DNA of 64,000 bases from Bacteroidota bacterium (GTDB taxonomy: Bacteria > Bacteroidota > Bacteroidia > Chitinophagales > Chitinophagaceae). Within the stretch, counting starts at the first letter, position 1. Each line of letters starts with the position of its first letter. The stretch covers positions 29,249 through 93,248 of the forward strand of contig JAEZEI010000050.1 of NCBI GenBank assembly GCA_023417815.1, read 5' to 3'. The notes beneath the pieces were generated by a model. That model ran no database searches and was not told the DNA's origin. It saw only the letters and a list, made by a program, of their open reading frames with translations. This document shows, in pieces, positions 8,908-19,000 of this stretch. The position numbers and the translations under genes were made by a program.

Positions 8908-9355
8908 TAAGGTGGTCATCCTGGTCATCGTCTTCCTTCTCCTGGCTAATATCGGGATGGCTGTACTGATGTTTGCCGGAAGAGGAAGGGAAAAGGCCGG
9001 CAGTCGCAAAAACCAGATGGAATCGTATTTAAAAGACGAACTGAATTTCTCTCCACAACAACTTTCATCCTACGATTCCCTTCATGACCAATATGAAAAA
9101 TCACTTGAAAGCCAGATGGAGGCAATGCGAAGCAGCAGGAAGGAACGGTTCCGCATATTAACTGAAGCAGACTTTTCCGATTCAGCGATCAGTGAGGCGT
9201 CAAGGATGATGGCAACCAGGCAGCAGGAAAATGAAGCCGGGATGCTCAGGCATCTGCGAAATATCAGGAACATCGGCAATGCACAACAACGCGAGATCTT
9301 CGATTCCACCTTCTTCGTTAAAATGGCCAGGAAAAGAAAGATGAAACAACAGTGA
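8885..9355 (+). CDS. CpxP/Spy-like periplasmic stress protein, membrane-anchored
   Basis: About 156 residues from the ATG at 8885. One N-terminal membrane segment (KVVILVIVFLLLANIGMAVLMF) is followed by a long amphipathic helical domain (YLKDELNFSPQQLSSYDSLH and RNIGNAQQREIFDS) typical of the LTxxQ/Spy/CpxP group, often annotated as periplasmic heavy-metal sensor. Such proteins bind unfolded proteins or metals and modulate envelope stress regulators. It overlaps the anti-sigma-like gene by 23 bases; an upstream in-frame start at 8840 would deepen that overlap and is less likely. Confidence 0.75.
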   Translation: MIVTPNRNKVVILVIVFLLLANIGMAVLMFAGRGREKAGSRKNQMESYLKDELNFSPQQLSSYDSLHDQYEKSLESQMEAMRSSRKERFRILTEADFSDSAISEASRMMATRQQENEAGMLRHLRNIRNIGNAQQREIFDSTFFVKMARKRKMKQQ

Positions 9356-10000
9356 TCAACTGTTCAAAACACCTTCTATTCTTTCTACCAGGATTTCATA
9401 CGGAGTATATCCACTCGCGATAAGATAAAATTTCAAGCCCTCTTTACGAATAAATACCGCGGGAAAGCCGCTCACCTGGAGTTGCTTTACAAGTGCGAAT
9501 TCGTACCGGGCTTTTTCTTCGTATTCATTTGAAGAAAGTTTTTCAAAGAATTCTTTGTCCGGGATATCGTACCGCTCGAGGAGATGTCGATAGGCTTCTG
9601 TATCTGTAAGATCACGCCCTTCAAAATGCAGTGCAAACTGGATATCTGATGCCACCTGTACTTCCTTACCCGGGAGATAATCCTTAAAGATTGAGAGCGC
9701 TATTGCAGGCTTTAAAGAATCTGGATACCAGTCACTATCTCCAGGGTTATTGATATGCCATAAATAATCCTGGCCAAATTCAACTCCCGTCATTTCCTCA
9801 ACGCGCTTGTATGCCGACCGGATATAAGGAGCAGTGTTGCTTATGTGAACAGGCTGGGCAGGCAGTATCATTCCCCCGCTTAAAACTTCAAAATCCATGG
9901 TCTCATTATACGCTGAATGAATTTTTAGCATCACAGGGCTGAAGCCGTAGCACCAGCCACACCAGGCATCAAAGCAATAAACGACAAGAGGCTTTTGCAT
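9356..10000 (-). CDS. DsbA family (FrnE-like) thioredoxin-fold protein
   Basis: 214 residues, no signal peptide, so probably cytoplasmic. CFDAWCGWCYGFSP holds the CxxC redox motif (CGWC, about residues 14-17); a cis-Pro loop (VSGFPAVFI) follows late in the sequence, with a helical insertion between, as in the DsbA/FrnE group of disulfide oxidoreductases. It is head-to-tail behind the DUF1579 gene, but a strong hairpin and T7 tract directly precede its ATG. Confidence 0.88.
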   Translation of the reverse strand: MQKPLVVYCFDAWCGWCYGFSPVMLKIHSAYNETMDFEVLSGGMILPAQPVHISNTAPYIRSAYKRVEEMTGVEFGQDYLWHINNPGDSDWYPDSLKPAIALSIFKDYLPGKEVQVASDIQFALHFEGRDLTDTEAYRHLLERYDIPDKEFFEKLSSNEYEEKARYEFALVKQLQVSGFPAVFIRKEGLKFYLIASGYTPYEILVERIEGVLNS

Positions 10001-10028
10001 AAAAAAACCGCCATGAAGATCATGGCGG
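10001..10028 (-). terminator. intrinsic terminator of the DUF1579 gene, touching the dsbA-like start codon
   Basis: On the minus strand: a 9-bp perfect stem CCGCCATGA / TCATGGCGG with loop TCT, followed by seven T that run straight into the ATG at 10000. A TATCTTTA -7-like box (minus strand, 10030-10037) lies just upstream, so the hairpin may also sit in the leader of the dsbA-like mRNA. Confidence 0.75.
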
Positions 10029-10048
10029 CTAAAGATAATCAGAAGTGA

Positions 10049-10624
10049 TCATTTTCTCGTGGAGCGGATCTCCATCATCTTGAACTCTGAACCATCAGGC
10101 ATAGATGCATACATTGTGAACATATGGTTGTTCTTATCCACTGCTTTCCAGATCTGCTTCATCTTCATTGTAGATCCGTCGCCCGCCGATGGATCAACCA
10201 TATTGCCTGTTAACGTTACAGAATTCGTTTTGGGATCCCAGTCTCCTTCCATTACCATTAGCCCTGTACCCACATTATCTATCCAGGTGCTGATATATTT
10301 TTTACGGGCGTTATCATAGGCCAGGGTATTAACCCCTTCAAAAGGCATTCCCATCATTGTCCCTTTGTTGGTCTCAACCATATACCTTCCACCCATAAGC
10401 ATTTTTATTTCTGATTCACTGTAGCTTTTTTCCGGTTCCATTCCCGGCGCATGCCACATCAATATTTCCTGTTTCCATTTGCCTACATATTCGGCCATCT
10501 TCTTATGAGGTTCACCAGGAGTCATATAACTCTGCCAGTTCTTCATCATGGTGGCGGAATCCATTTGGGCAAAAGCTGCTGATGCGGTAAAGAATACAAT
10601 GATCAGCGTAATGATTTGTTTCAT
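10049..10624 (-). CDS. secreted DUF1579 domain protein
   Basis: 191 residues from the ATG at 10624: signal peptide (MKQIITLIIVFFTASAAFAQ), then the DUF1579 core with YVGKWKQEILMW, the MLMGGRYMVE strand pair, FEGVNTLAYDN and KYISTWIDNVGTG. This is a lipocalin-like beta-barrel family of unknown ligand. The alternative start eight codons upstream would spoil the signal peptide. It has its own terminator downstream and is probably monocistronic. Confidence 0.85.
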   Translation of the reverse strand: MKQIITLIIVFFTASAAFAQMDSATMMKNWQSYMTPGEPHKKMAEYVGKWKQEILMWHAPGMEPEKSYSESEIKMLMGGRYMVETNKGTMMGMPFEGVNTLAYDNARKKYISTWIDNVGTGLMVMEGDWDPKTNSVTLTGNMVDPSAGDGSTMKMKQIWKAVDKNNHMFTMYASMPDGSEFKMMEIRSTRK

Positions 10625-10670
10625 ATAGAATTTTTTAAGGGAGAACAAAATAGTGATTCATTTTAAAAAA

Positions 10671-13472
10671 TCAATGCGCCTCCAGCCAGTTTATACCTGA
10701 TCCTATCCCTGCCTCAGCAGGAACACCATTTGGCAATGGAAGCGCATTGCGCATGCATTCAAGTATAAGAGGCTTAACGACTTCAAGCTCATCAACAGGC
10801 ACATCAAATACCAATTCATCATGAACCTGGAGCAACATCCGGGTTTTCAAATTATTTTCCTTCAGCATTCCCGCAATTTTGATCATTGCAAGTTTGATCA
10901 TATCTGCAGCAGTTCCCTGTATAGGTGAATTAATTGCATTTCTTTCCGCGAAACCCCTTACCGTGAAGTTTGCACTGTTGATATCTTTTAACCATCGCTT
11001 TCTCCCCAATAAAGTCTGAACATAACCATTCTCCTTGCAGAAATTGATCATATCATTCATGTAAGACTGAATGCCTGGAAATTCGCGTTTGTAATTCTCA
11101 ATGATCTCCTTTGCTTCTGCCCGGGAGATGCCAAGGTTTTCTGATAAACCAAATGCCCCCTGGCCGTAAATGATCCCGAAGTTTACGCTCTTTGCTTTAT
11201 ACCGCATTTCCTTGGTCACCTCTTCCTCCGGAACATTGAATACCCTTGCGGCGGTGGCGTTGTGTATATCCTTATTCTCGCGGAAGGCGCGGCACATATT
11301 CTCGTCTCCACTTATGGCAGCCACGATCCTGAGCTCTATCTGGGAATAATCCGCTGACACCAAAACATGATCTTCATTGCGCGGTATAAACGCTTTCCGG
11401 ATCTCTCTTCCCTTATCTGTTCTTATTGGAATGTTCTGGAGGTTGGGATTGTTGCTGCTCAACCGTCCTGTTACTGCAACCGCCTGTGCATAGCAGGTAT
11501 GCACTCTGCCGGTACGTGGATTGATCAGTAACGGCAAGGCATCCACGTAAGTGGATCTTAGCTTCGTAAGCTCGCGGTAAGTAAGGATATCATCACATAT
11601 TTTATGATGACATGCAAGTTTCAGCAAAACATCCTCACCGGTCGCATACTGACCTGTTTTGGTTTTCTTCGCCTTTTCATTGAGTTTCATCTTATCAAAC
11701 AATACCTCTCCAAGTTGCCTGGGAGATGAAAGGTTGAATCGGACTCCTGCCTGCTCATACACTTTCTCCTCTGCCTCTTTAGCTTCCGCCTCCAATTCTG
11801 CTGAATATCTTTTAAGGAAATCCATATCCACCTTTATTCCTTCAAACTCCATGTCTGTGAGCACCTTCACAAGTGGATTATCTGCCTCTTCAAACACCCT
11901 GGTTACTTTCAGTTTCTCCATTTCAGGAACAAAGGCCTGTTTCAATTGAAGGGTTATGTCGGCGTCTTCAACTGCATATTCCTTTGCTTTTTCGATCTCA
12001 ACATCCCGCATATTACCCTGGCCCTTACCCTTCTTACCTATGAGTTCTTCAATATGAACCGGCTCATACCCAAGAAAGATCGCGCTCAGCATATCCATAC
12101 TTTTCTTGCCATCCGGTTCTATAACATAATGAGCAAGCATGGTATCGAAAATTTTTCCTGCGGGAGAAATACCATACCATTTCATTACCAGGAGATCGTA
12201 TTTAAGGTTATGCCCAACCCATACTTTTGAACTGTCATCAAACAAGGGTTTTAGCATATCCAGGATCTGCATGGTCCGGTTCCGGTCGGGAGGGCACGGT
12301 ATATAATATCCTTCACCCTTCTTCCAGGAAAAACTGAGCCCCACCAGTTCTGCATAGTTTGCATCAATACTCGTAGTTTCGGTATCAAAGCTCACTTCCG
12401 TTAGTGGTCTTATCATTTCAACAAGGGAATGTATCTCCTCATCAGAAGCAGCCAGTTTATATTCGTGCGGAGTATTATGAATGTTCCTGTCTGCTACCAG
12501 TGGCTTTGGTTCTTCCCTCTCAACAGCCTCTTGCGGTGCAGGAGTCTTATTTCCAAAAAGGTCCATTTGGGCAGGTCTCACAGGCGTGTTTATCACTACA
12601 TCTTCCCCTAACACCCTTTTGGCAATAGTTCTGAATTCAAGTTCATTGAATATATCCGTAAGAATTTCCTTGTGTGGCGCCTTTACCAGGAAATCCTGCT
12701 CATGGAATTCTACCGGAACAGAAAGGATAATGGTTGCAAGCTTCTTGCTTAAAACAGCATTCTCCTTGCCTTTGCGGATCTTCTCCCCCAATGCTCCTTT
12801 AATATTATCTGCGTTATCAAGAATGTTTTCAAGGGAATGAAACTCTTTCAGCAGTTTTGCTGCGGTCTTTTCTCCCACTCCTGCTATTCCGGGAATATTA
12901 TCCACTGCATCTCCCATCAATCCCAGGATATCGATCACCTGGTTAACGTTGGTGATATCCCACTTTTTACAAACTTCCTCCGGACCGAGTATTTCCACTG
13001 ACCCTCCCTGGTAGCCTGGCTTATAGATCTTAATTTTCTCCGTTACAAGTTGCCCATAATCCTTATCAGGAGTTACCATGTATACCTCGTAACCTTCCTG
13101 TTCTGCCTTCTTTGCAAGCGAACCTATAATATCATCCGCCTCATAACCGTCCAGTTCAATACAGGGAATGTTAAATCCTTTAACGATCCGCTTTATATCC
13201 GGAACAGCGGAAAGAATATCCTCTGGGGCTTCCTGCCGGTTGGCCTTATAATCAGAAAAATCAGTATGTCTTTCAGTGAGGGCATGTGTATCAAAACAAA
13301 CAGCCATGTGGGTCGGCTGCTGGTTGTTCAGCAGATCAAGCAATGTATTTGTAAAACCGAACTGCGCATTCGTATTTCTTCCTTTGCTGGTGGTCCTGGG
13401 GCTTCTTACCAATGCATAATAAGCGCGGAAAATGAGCGCCATTGCATCGAGAAGGAACAACTTTTTTTGCAT
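10671..13472 (-). CDS. polA: DNA polymerase I
   Basis: 933 residues with all three domains. A 5'-3' exonuclease (1-~290) has VCFDTHALTERHTDFSDYKA and DAVDNIPGIAGVGEKTA. The 3'-5' exonuclease starts with SFDTETTS at about 360, retaining the catalytic DTE. The polymerase has motif A DYSQIELR (~707), motif B KSVNFGIIYG (~760) and motif C VHDELVFD (~880). It fills gaps in replication and excision repair. Length is normal. A TATCTTTA box (13479-13486, minus strand) is a weak promoter candidate. Confidence 0.97.
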   Translation of the reverse strand: MQKKLFLLDAMALIFRAYYALVRSPRTTSKGRNTNAQFGFTNTLLDLLNNQQPTHMAVCFDTHALTERHTDFSDYKANRQEAPEDILSAVPDIKRIVKGFNIPCIELDGYEADDIIGSLAKKAEQEGYEVYMVTPDKDYGQLVTEKIKIYKPGYQGGSVEILGPEEVCKKWDITNVNQVIDILGLMGDAVDNIPGIAGVGEKTAAKLLKEFHSLENILDNADNIKGALGEKIRKGKENAVLSKKLATIILSVPVEFHEQDFLVKAPHKEILTDIFNELEFRTIAKRVLGEDVVINTPVRPAQMDLFGNKTPAPQEAVEREEPKPLVADRNIHNTPHEYKLAASDEEIHSLVEMIRPLTEVSFDTETTSIDANYAELVGLSFSWKKGEGYYIPCPPDRNRTMQILDMLKPLFDDSSKVWVGHNLKYDLLVMKWYGISPAGKIFDTMLAHYVIEPDGKKSMDMLSAIFLGYEPVHIEELIGKKGKGQGNMRDVEIEKAKEYAVEDADITLQLKQAFVPEMEKLKVTRVFEEADNPLVKVLTDMEFEGIKVDMDFLKRYSAELEAEAKEAEEKVYEQAGVRFNLSSPRQLGEVLFDKMKLNEKAKKTKTGQYATGEDVLLKLACHHKICDDILTYRELTKLRSTYVDALPLLINPRTGRVHTCYAQAVAVTGRLSSNNPNLQNIPIRTDKGREIRKAFIPRNEDHVLVSADYSQIELRIVAAISGDENMCRAFRENKDIHNATAARVFNVPEEEVTKEMRYKAKSVNFGIIYGQGAFGLSENLGISRAEAKEIIENYKREFPGIQSYMNDMINFCKENGYVQTLLGRKRWLKDINSANFTVRGFAERNAINSPIQGTAADMIKLAMIKIAGMLKENNLKTRMLLQVHDELVFDVPVDELEVVKPLILECMRNALPLPNGVPAEAGIGSGINWLEAH

Positions 13473-13630
13473 GGGATAAAGATAGTTCGTTGACCGGTTA
13501 GTGCAGTTTCAATACCCGGAAAATCCTTTGGTCTGATATTTGGTTTCTCACACATACTTCGTAAAAAGCTTCTGAAACACCTGAAAAAGATACAGCGAAC
13601 CTGTATTGACTAACTATTAAAAACACCGTC

Positions 13631-15865
13631 ATGAAGCTTTTGTACAACAGCCTCCGGGCTTGCCTTGTTCTCCTGGCTATTCTTGGATCTTCAACTGTAA
13701 AGGCACAGCAGTTCCTTACCCAGATCAATTCTTGGAACGCATATATTCATTTACCGGCAGGTTATAATTCGGGCAACCAGTATTATCCTACCATAATATA
13801 CTTTCCCGGCCTGGACAACGTAGGAACCAATCCTGCAAAAGCCATAGCCACAGGTCCCGGGGCATACATTCAACAAGGATGGAACGGCAATGTAACGGTA
13901 GATGGTAATGTTGTTGAATTCATAGTGGTGAGCCTCCAGCCTTCTTCTGCCTGGCCAAACGAAGCATTGATGAACCAAAGGATCCAGACACTGAAGAATA
14001 ATTACCGAATCGATCCGAACCGTTTATACCTGACAGGATTTTCCCTGGGCGGCTGGTGCAGTTCCACCTTTGTTTCAGCAGATAATTATGGAGGTCCCTA
14101 TAATTATGCTGGCCAGATTGCTGCAGTAGTAAATGTGATCGGCGTAAAACCAGAAGATAACCAACCTTACCCTGCATTATTCGACAACTTTGCGAATAGT
14201 GGCGGACGTTACCTTGGGTTTGAACAGAAATATGATGGAAGGGATATAAAAACCATTGTAAACCGGATGAACAATACAAAGCCAAATTCTGCAATCTACG
14301 TTCAAACCAATTTTGGAAATGGCGGCCACTGCTGCCCGGATAATTTCTTCGGCGGAAACGGAACCAACCCATCCAATTTTGTGTTGGATGGTGTAAACCA
14401 GAACCTTTACCAATGGCTTGCACGCCAGTCAAAAGGCTCCACACCTCCGAACACACCTCCGGTTGCTAACGCAGGTCCCGACCGTGCAGTCTCACTTCCA
14501 ATCGGCTCTGTACAGATAAACGGCTCCGGTAGTGATGCTAATGGAATAATAACTTCCTACCAGTGGACAAAACTTTCAGGCCCTTCCGGCGGAAACATAT
14601 CCGGTTCGAATAATCCTACCATGAGCGTTAGTAATCTTACCGAAGGAGTTTATCAATACCAGCTCAGGGTTACGGATAATGGGGGCGCTTCGGCAACAGA
14701 TGTAATGGTGCTTACTGTAAATGCAGCAGACCAGGGCAATCAGCCTCCTGTAGCAAATGCAGGGCAGGATAAGTACGTAACACTTCCCACCAATACCGTT
14801 TCACTTACTGGTTCAGGAAGCGACCCGGATGGTTCAATATCTTCCTATTTGTGGCAAAAGATTTCTGGACCTTCCGGTGGAAACATTCAATCTGCTAATT
14901 CATCAAATACCAATATAACATCTCTCAATGAAGGAGTCTACACTTACCGGCTCAGGGTAACCGACAACATGGGTGCTACAGCAACTGATGATGTTATGGT
15001 TACAGTCACAGCAAACCAGGGAGGTGGAACAACAGGCGGAACAATTAAGGTGAATGTTTATGGAGGTTCCAATCCTTTTAACGATCCGCAATGGAATAAC
15101 TGGAACACTTCTTCACTTACAAGTCCATACCTGAAGTACACAGATGGATCAACATCGGGGATAAGAGCAAGTTTGACCGACCAGGCAGGAATGGCAGATA
15201 ACGGAAACGGCTACGCCTCATCTGCGTCCACACCTCCATCGCAGGTATTGCGTTTTAATTCATATAATACCAGCAACAGGGTGCTTACGATTACCGGCCT
15301 TGTTCCTGGCAACAGTTATGACATGCAATTCTTTGGTAGCAGGAAAAATACCGGCAACAAAACGGTAGTTCAATGGGGGAATAAGAGAGATACGATCAAT
15401 ACAGATAATAATTCCACGGATTATGCAATACTGAACGGGCTCGTTGCAAATTCGTCAGGCATATTGGCAATAGACCTGTACCGGATAGGTACATATAATT
15501 ACCTGGCAGGTTTTACCCTCACCGCTTTAGAATCCCGTCCGTTTACGGTTAACCAGGGTGCCCCGCCTGTAATCGAAAAAGATATCCCTTCTGAAGCAGC
15601 ATTTCATGAAGGTGAAACGGTGATAAATACTTTCCCTAACCCATTCACCAACCAGGTTAACATGATCTTAAGAAATGATTATGCTGGTGATTATACAGTT
15701 TCCCTTGCAGACAATAACGGCAGGGTCTTAAGGCAATTCAGGTATAATAAATTTATAGGCGAAACACGGCAAACTATTAATCCGGGAAACCTTGCAAGGG
15801 GTACCTATATGCTGATAATACAAATGGGAAAAGAAAGGCTGATCCATAAAATAATAAGGCAATAG
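13631..15865 (+). CDS. T9SS-secreted alpha/beta hydrolase with two PKD domains and a C-terminal sorting domain
   Basis: 744 residues. Signal peptide (1-~24); alpha/beta-hydrolase domain (~30-262) with nucleophile elbow GFSLGGW (Ser about 138) and a late GNGGHCC stretch that could supply the His; two PKD-like Ig folds (~273-368 and ~371-461); an unrecognised ~160-residue beta-rich module (~470-631, WNNWN and TINTDNN); and a type A T9SS sorting tail (~663-744, NTFPNPFTNQVN). Likely an extracellular esterase for polysaccharide or polyester side groups; substrate not readable. The next gene carries the same module twice, so the two probably act on related material. Confidence 0.85.
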   Translation: MKLLYNSLRACLVLLAILGSSTVKAQQFLTQINSWNAYIHLPAGYNSGNQYYPTIIYFPGLDNVGTNPAKAIATGPGAYIQQGWNGNVTVDGNVVEFIVVSLQPSSAWPNEALMNQRIQTLKNNYRIDPNRLYLTGFSLGGWCSSTFVSADNYGGPYNYAGQIAAVVNVIGVKPEDNQPYPALFDNFANSGGRYLGFEQKYDGRDIKTIVNRMNNTKPNSAIYVQTNFGNGGHCCPDNFFGGNGTNPSNFVLDGVNQNLYQWLARQSKGSTPPNTPPVANAGPDRAVSLPIGSVQINGSGSDANGIITSYQWTKLSGPSGGNISGSNNPTMSVSNLTEGVYQYQLRVTDNGGASATDVMVLTVNAADQGNQPPVANAGQDKYVTLPTNTVSLTGSGSDPDGSISSYLWQKISGPSGGNIQSANSSNTNITSLNEGVYTYRLRVTDNMGATATDDVMVTVTANQGGGTTGGTIKVNVYGGSNPFNDPQWNNWNTSSLTSPYLKYTDGSTSGIRASLTDQAGMADNGNGYASSASTPPSQVLRFNSYNTSNRVLTITGLVPGNSYDMQFFGSRKNTGNKTVVQWGNKRDTINTDNNSTDYAILNGLVANSSGILAIDLYRIGTYNYLAGFTLTALESRPFTVNQGAPPVIEKDIPSEAAFHEGETVINTFPNPFTNQVNMILRNDYAGDYTVSLADNNGRVLRQFRYNKFIGETRQTINPGNLARGTYMLIIQMGKERLIHKIIRQ

Positions 15866-15940
15866 CGGGGAAAATTTTCCATTAGGAAAACTTTAACTAG
15901 GGAATTTTATTTTTATCTGGTTGATTTATAGCGTGTTTAG

Positions 15941-15969
15941 AAAAAGGGTACTGCAGAGTACCCTTTTTT
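15941..15969 (+). terminator. intrinsic terminator after the T9SS esterase gene
   Basis: A perfect 12-bp stem AAAAAGGGTACT / AGTACCCTTTTT around a GCAG loop, ending in a T run. It separates the esterase gene from the beta-helix gene, so the two have separate transcripts. The A/T flanks make it potentially bidirectional. Confidence 0.9.
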
Positions 15970-15979
15970 GGTATTTTAT

Positions 15980-16014
15980 TTGACAAGCGTGCTGCTCAGT
16001 TTCACATAGTTTTG
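15980..16014 (+). promoter_or_regulatory. promoter of the beta-helix T9SS gene
   Basis: TTG (15980-15982) and TAGTTTTG (16007-16014) match the Bacteroidota -33/-7 pair TTG and TAnnTTTG. The 24-base spacer is one base longer than the usual 17-23. It follows the terminator of the preceding gene. Confidence 0.5.
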
Positions 16015-16045
16015 AAACTGTAGAACACCAAACATCCAATAATCT

Positions 16046-19000
16046 ATGAAAACACGCCTTTCTTCCGTAAGGAACCTGCTTGCCCTAGTATGTTTACTGA
16101 TGAGTTCGCAGGCTTTCTCTCAAACGCCTCCCTGCAATACGCAGGCTCCAAAATCTTACACGATCACAGCAACCAGCACAGGTGAGATCTATATACCTGA
16201 TGCTTCCTCCAGGCCATGGAAGGGTGGTGATACCTTGAAGATCCAGGCAGGAAATTACAGTCTTATTGAATTAAGTAATTTCTCAGGAGATCCATGTAAA
16301 CCGATCATCATTACCAACAGCGGCGGACTTGTTACAGCAACAACATGGAGAATGCGTAACAATACGCGTTATTTCCGTATTACCGGAACAGGTAAGCCAG
16401 GGCTTGAATATGGTATTAAAATAAACGGAGGAATGATGGCCATTACACTGGCGCATCATTTTGAAGTTGACCATGTTGAAGCTACCGGTGGCTCATTAGG
16501 TTTCTACTTTAAAACCGTTCCGGTTACTTCTGATCCACGCACGATTTATACTGCAGGATCATCTTCAAATTATGTTATGACGGATGTTAAGATCCATCAT
16601 AACTACCTGCACGATATCGCAGGTGAAGGAATGTACATCGGGCATACAGGACCGAGTGGAAACCAGGAAGGTACCGGGCTTGTTCCACTGCGTATGAACA
16701 ATGTGGAGATCGCTTACAATACTGTTGTGAATGTAGACTGGGATGGTATACAGCTTTCCAATGCACGTGATAATGCATCCATCCATGACAATATAGTCTG
16801 GAATTTTGGACGTATCAATAAAGGAAGCCAGCAGGCAGGTATTATCCTCGGGGGAAATACGAATGGTTCAATTTACAATAACCACGTAAGCAAAGGAACC
16901 GGTAACGGTATCCAGGTGTTTGGATATGGAAGAATTAATGTTTACAATAATACCATTGACAGTACCGGGTGGGATGGAACTGCAAACGGGCAGGAATCAT
17001 TCTACTCAACCGATGCACAAACAAATCCTGAATCAAATCCGAAGCAGGAGATCAGGTTTTATAATAACATAGTAAAGAACCCTAAACCTAAGGGTGCGGT
17101 GAGGGTAGGCGCATACAGCAATTACAGCCTTCCTTCAACCATCACCAATAACCAGTTCTGTATTCCGAATGCAGCCTCAAACTGGCAAACATTTCATGTT
17201 GTTACCAACGTAGCAGGAAGTACCCTTAGCAATAACGTACTTAGCTGCGGGGGAAGCACACCGCCACCACCGGTGAATCAACTGCCTGTTGCAAGAGCAG
17301 GAGCTGATATTACGATCACGCTGCCTGTTGCAACCGCAACGCTGAATGGCAGCGGAACCGACAGTGATGGCAGCATCGTTTCTTATGCATGGACGAAGAT
17401 CTCAGGGCCTGCAACAGGAACGATCCTTGCGTCTCTTTCAGCAACAACCGGGCTTGCAGCGCTGGTCCAGGGTACATATAAATATGAACTGAAAGTTACC
17501 GACAACAACGGCGGCGTAGGCAGGGATACAGTACAGGTGACAGTAAACCCGCTTGCAGTTGTAATACCTCCTCCAACATCTGGGGGCGGCGACTGGATCA
17601 GGGTAAACCTTAGCAATACAACTTCTATCAGCAATGCTGCGTGGAATAACTGGAATGTGAATTCATCGCTAAACTCACCCGCGCTTAAGAACGAAGCTGG
17701 CGCATCAACTTCTGTAAAAGCCACGCTTAACAGCCAGGCGATGCTTATCGACAATGGAACCGGTTATGCAACATCGTCAACCACCCCTCCATCAGACGTT
17801 CTTCGTTTTAACTCAGCAAGCACCAGCCAGCGTGAAATGTATTTCACCGGGCTGAAGGCCAACCAGGCTTATTCACTTGAATTCTACGGCAGCCGCAAGA
17901 GTACAGGAAATAAAACAGTAGTATCTGTCGGCAATGTGAAGGACACGATCAATACAGATAATAATGCATCTGATGTAGCAAGGCTTGATAATATTAAAGC
18001 TGATGGATCTGGTAAGATTACGGTTATCATTGCGAGGATTGGAACATGGAACTACATTGCTGGTTTTGCCATCGCGGAAGCCAATACTTCCGGTGATGCC
18101 CCTGCAGGAAGCGTAAGCGCGAATGCAGGAAGCGATAAGACCATTACTCTTCCAACCAGCAGTGTGAGTCTTCAGGGAGCAGCGACAGCTTCAGGAACAA
18201 CTGTTTCCTCATATTCATGGAGCATGGTTTCAGGACCAGCTACTGCAGGCATTTCAAATGCGACATCAGCCACAGCAACAGCAACCGGTCTCGCACTGGG
18301 AACTTATACCTTCCAGCTGAAAGTTACCGGCGCCAACGGAACAACGTCAACAGACAATGTGAATGTGACCGTTAACGGCTCATCGCAATCGCCCGGAAGA
18401 AATATCAGGGTAAATGTATTCAACGGAAGTGTTACTCATGATGCTACAAGGTGGAATAACTGGAACTCTGCCTCTGTTTCTTCAGCACTGAAATATGAAG
18501 ATGGCGCTACATCAACAGTAAAGGTGGCGATAGCAGGGCAGGCTGGCGTAGCTGATAACGGTACATCGTATGCCACTTCAGCAACCACTCCTCCATCAGG
18601 TGTGCTTCGTTACAATTCCTACAGCACCAGCACAAGGGTGATCACAGTAACCGGTTTGAAGCCAGGAAGCCTTTACGGATTTGAATTCTATGGCAGCCGA
18701 AAGAGTACTGGAAACAAATCAGTATTCACCATCGGAAATATAAAAGACACTGTAAATACAGACAACAACGCCAGCGACTATGCGCAGTTTGATAATATAA
18801 CTGCTGACGGTTCAGGTAAAGTTGAGATCGAGATCAGCAGGATCGGAACCTACAATTACCTGGCAGGGCTTACCATCATTGAACAAAGTGGAGCAGTTGC
18901 AGTTCGCGGCGGCGAGGATATCATGTCTTCTGCCACTTCTTCGATCAGCAATGATATCTCTGCTTCAGTGAAAGTATTCCCGAATCCGTTCGTAAGTACA

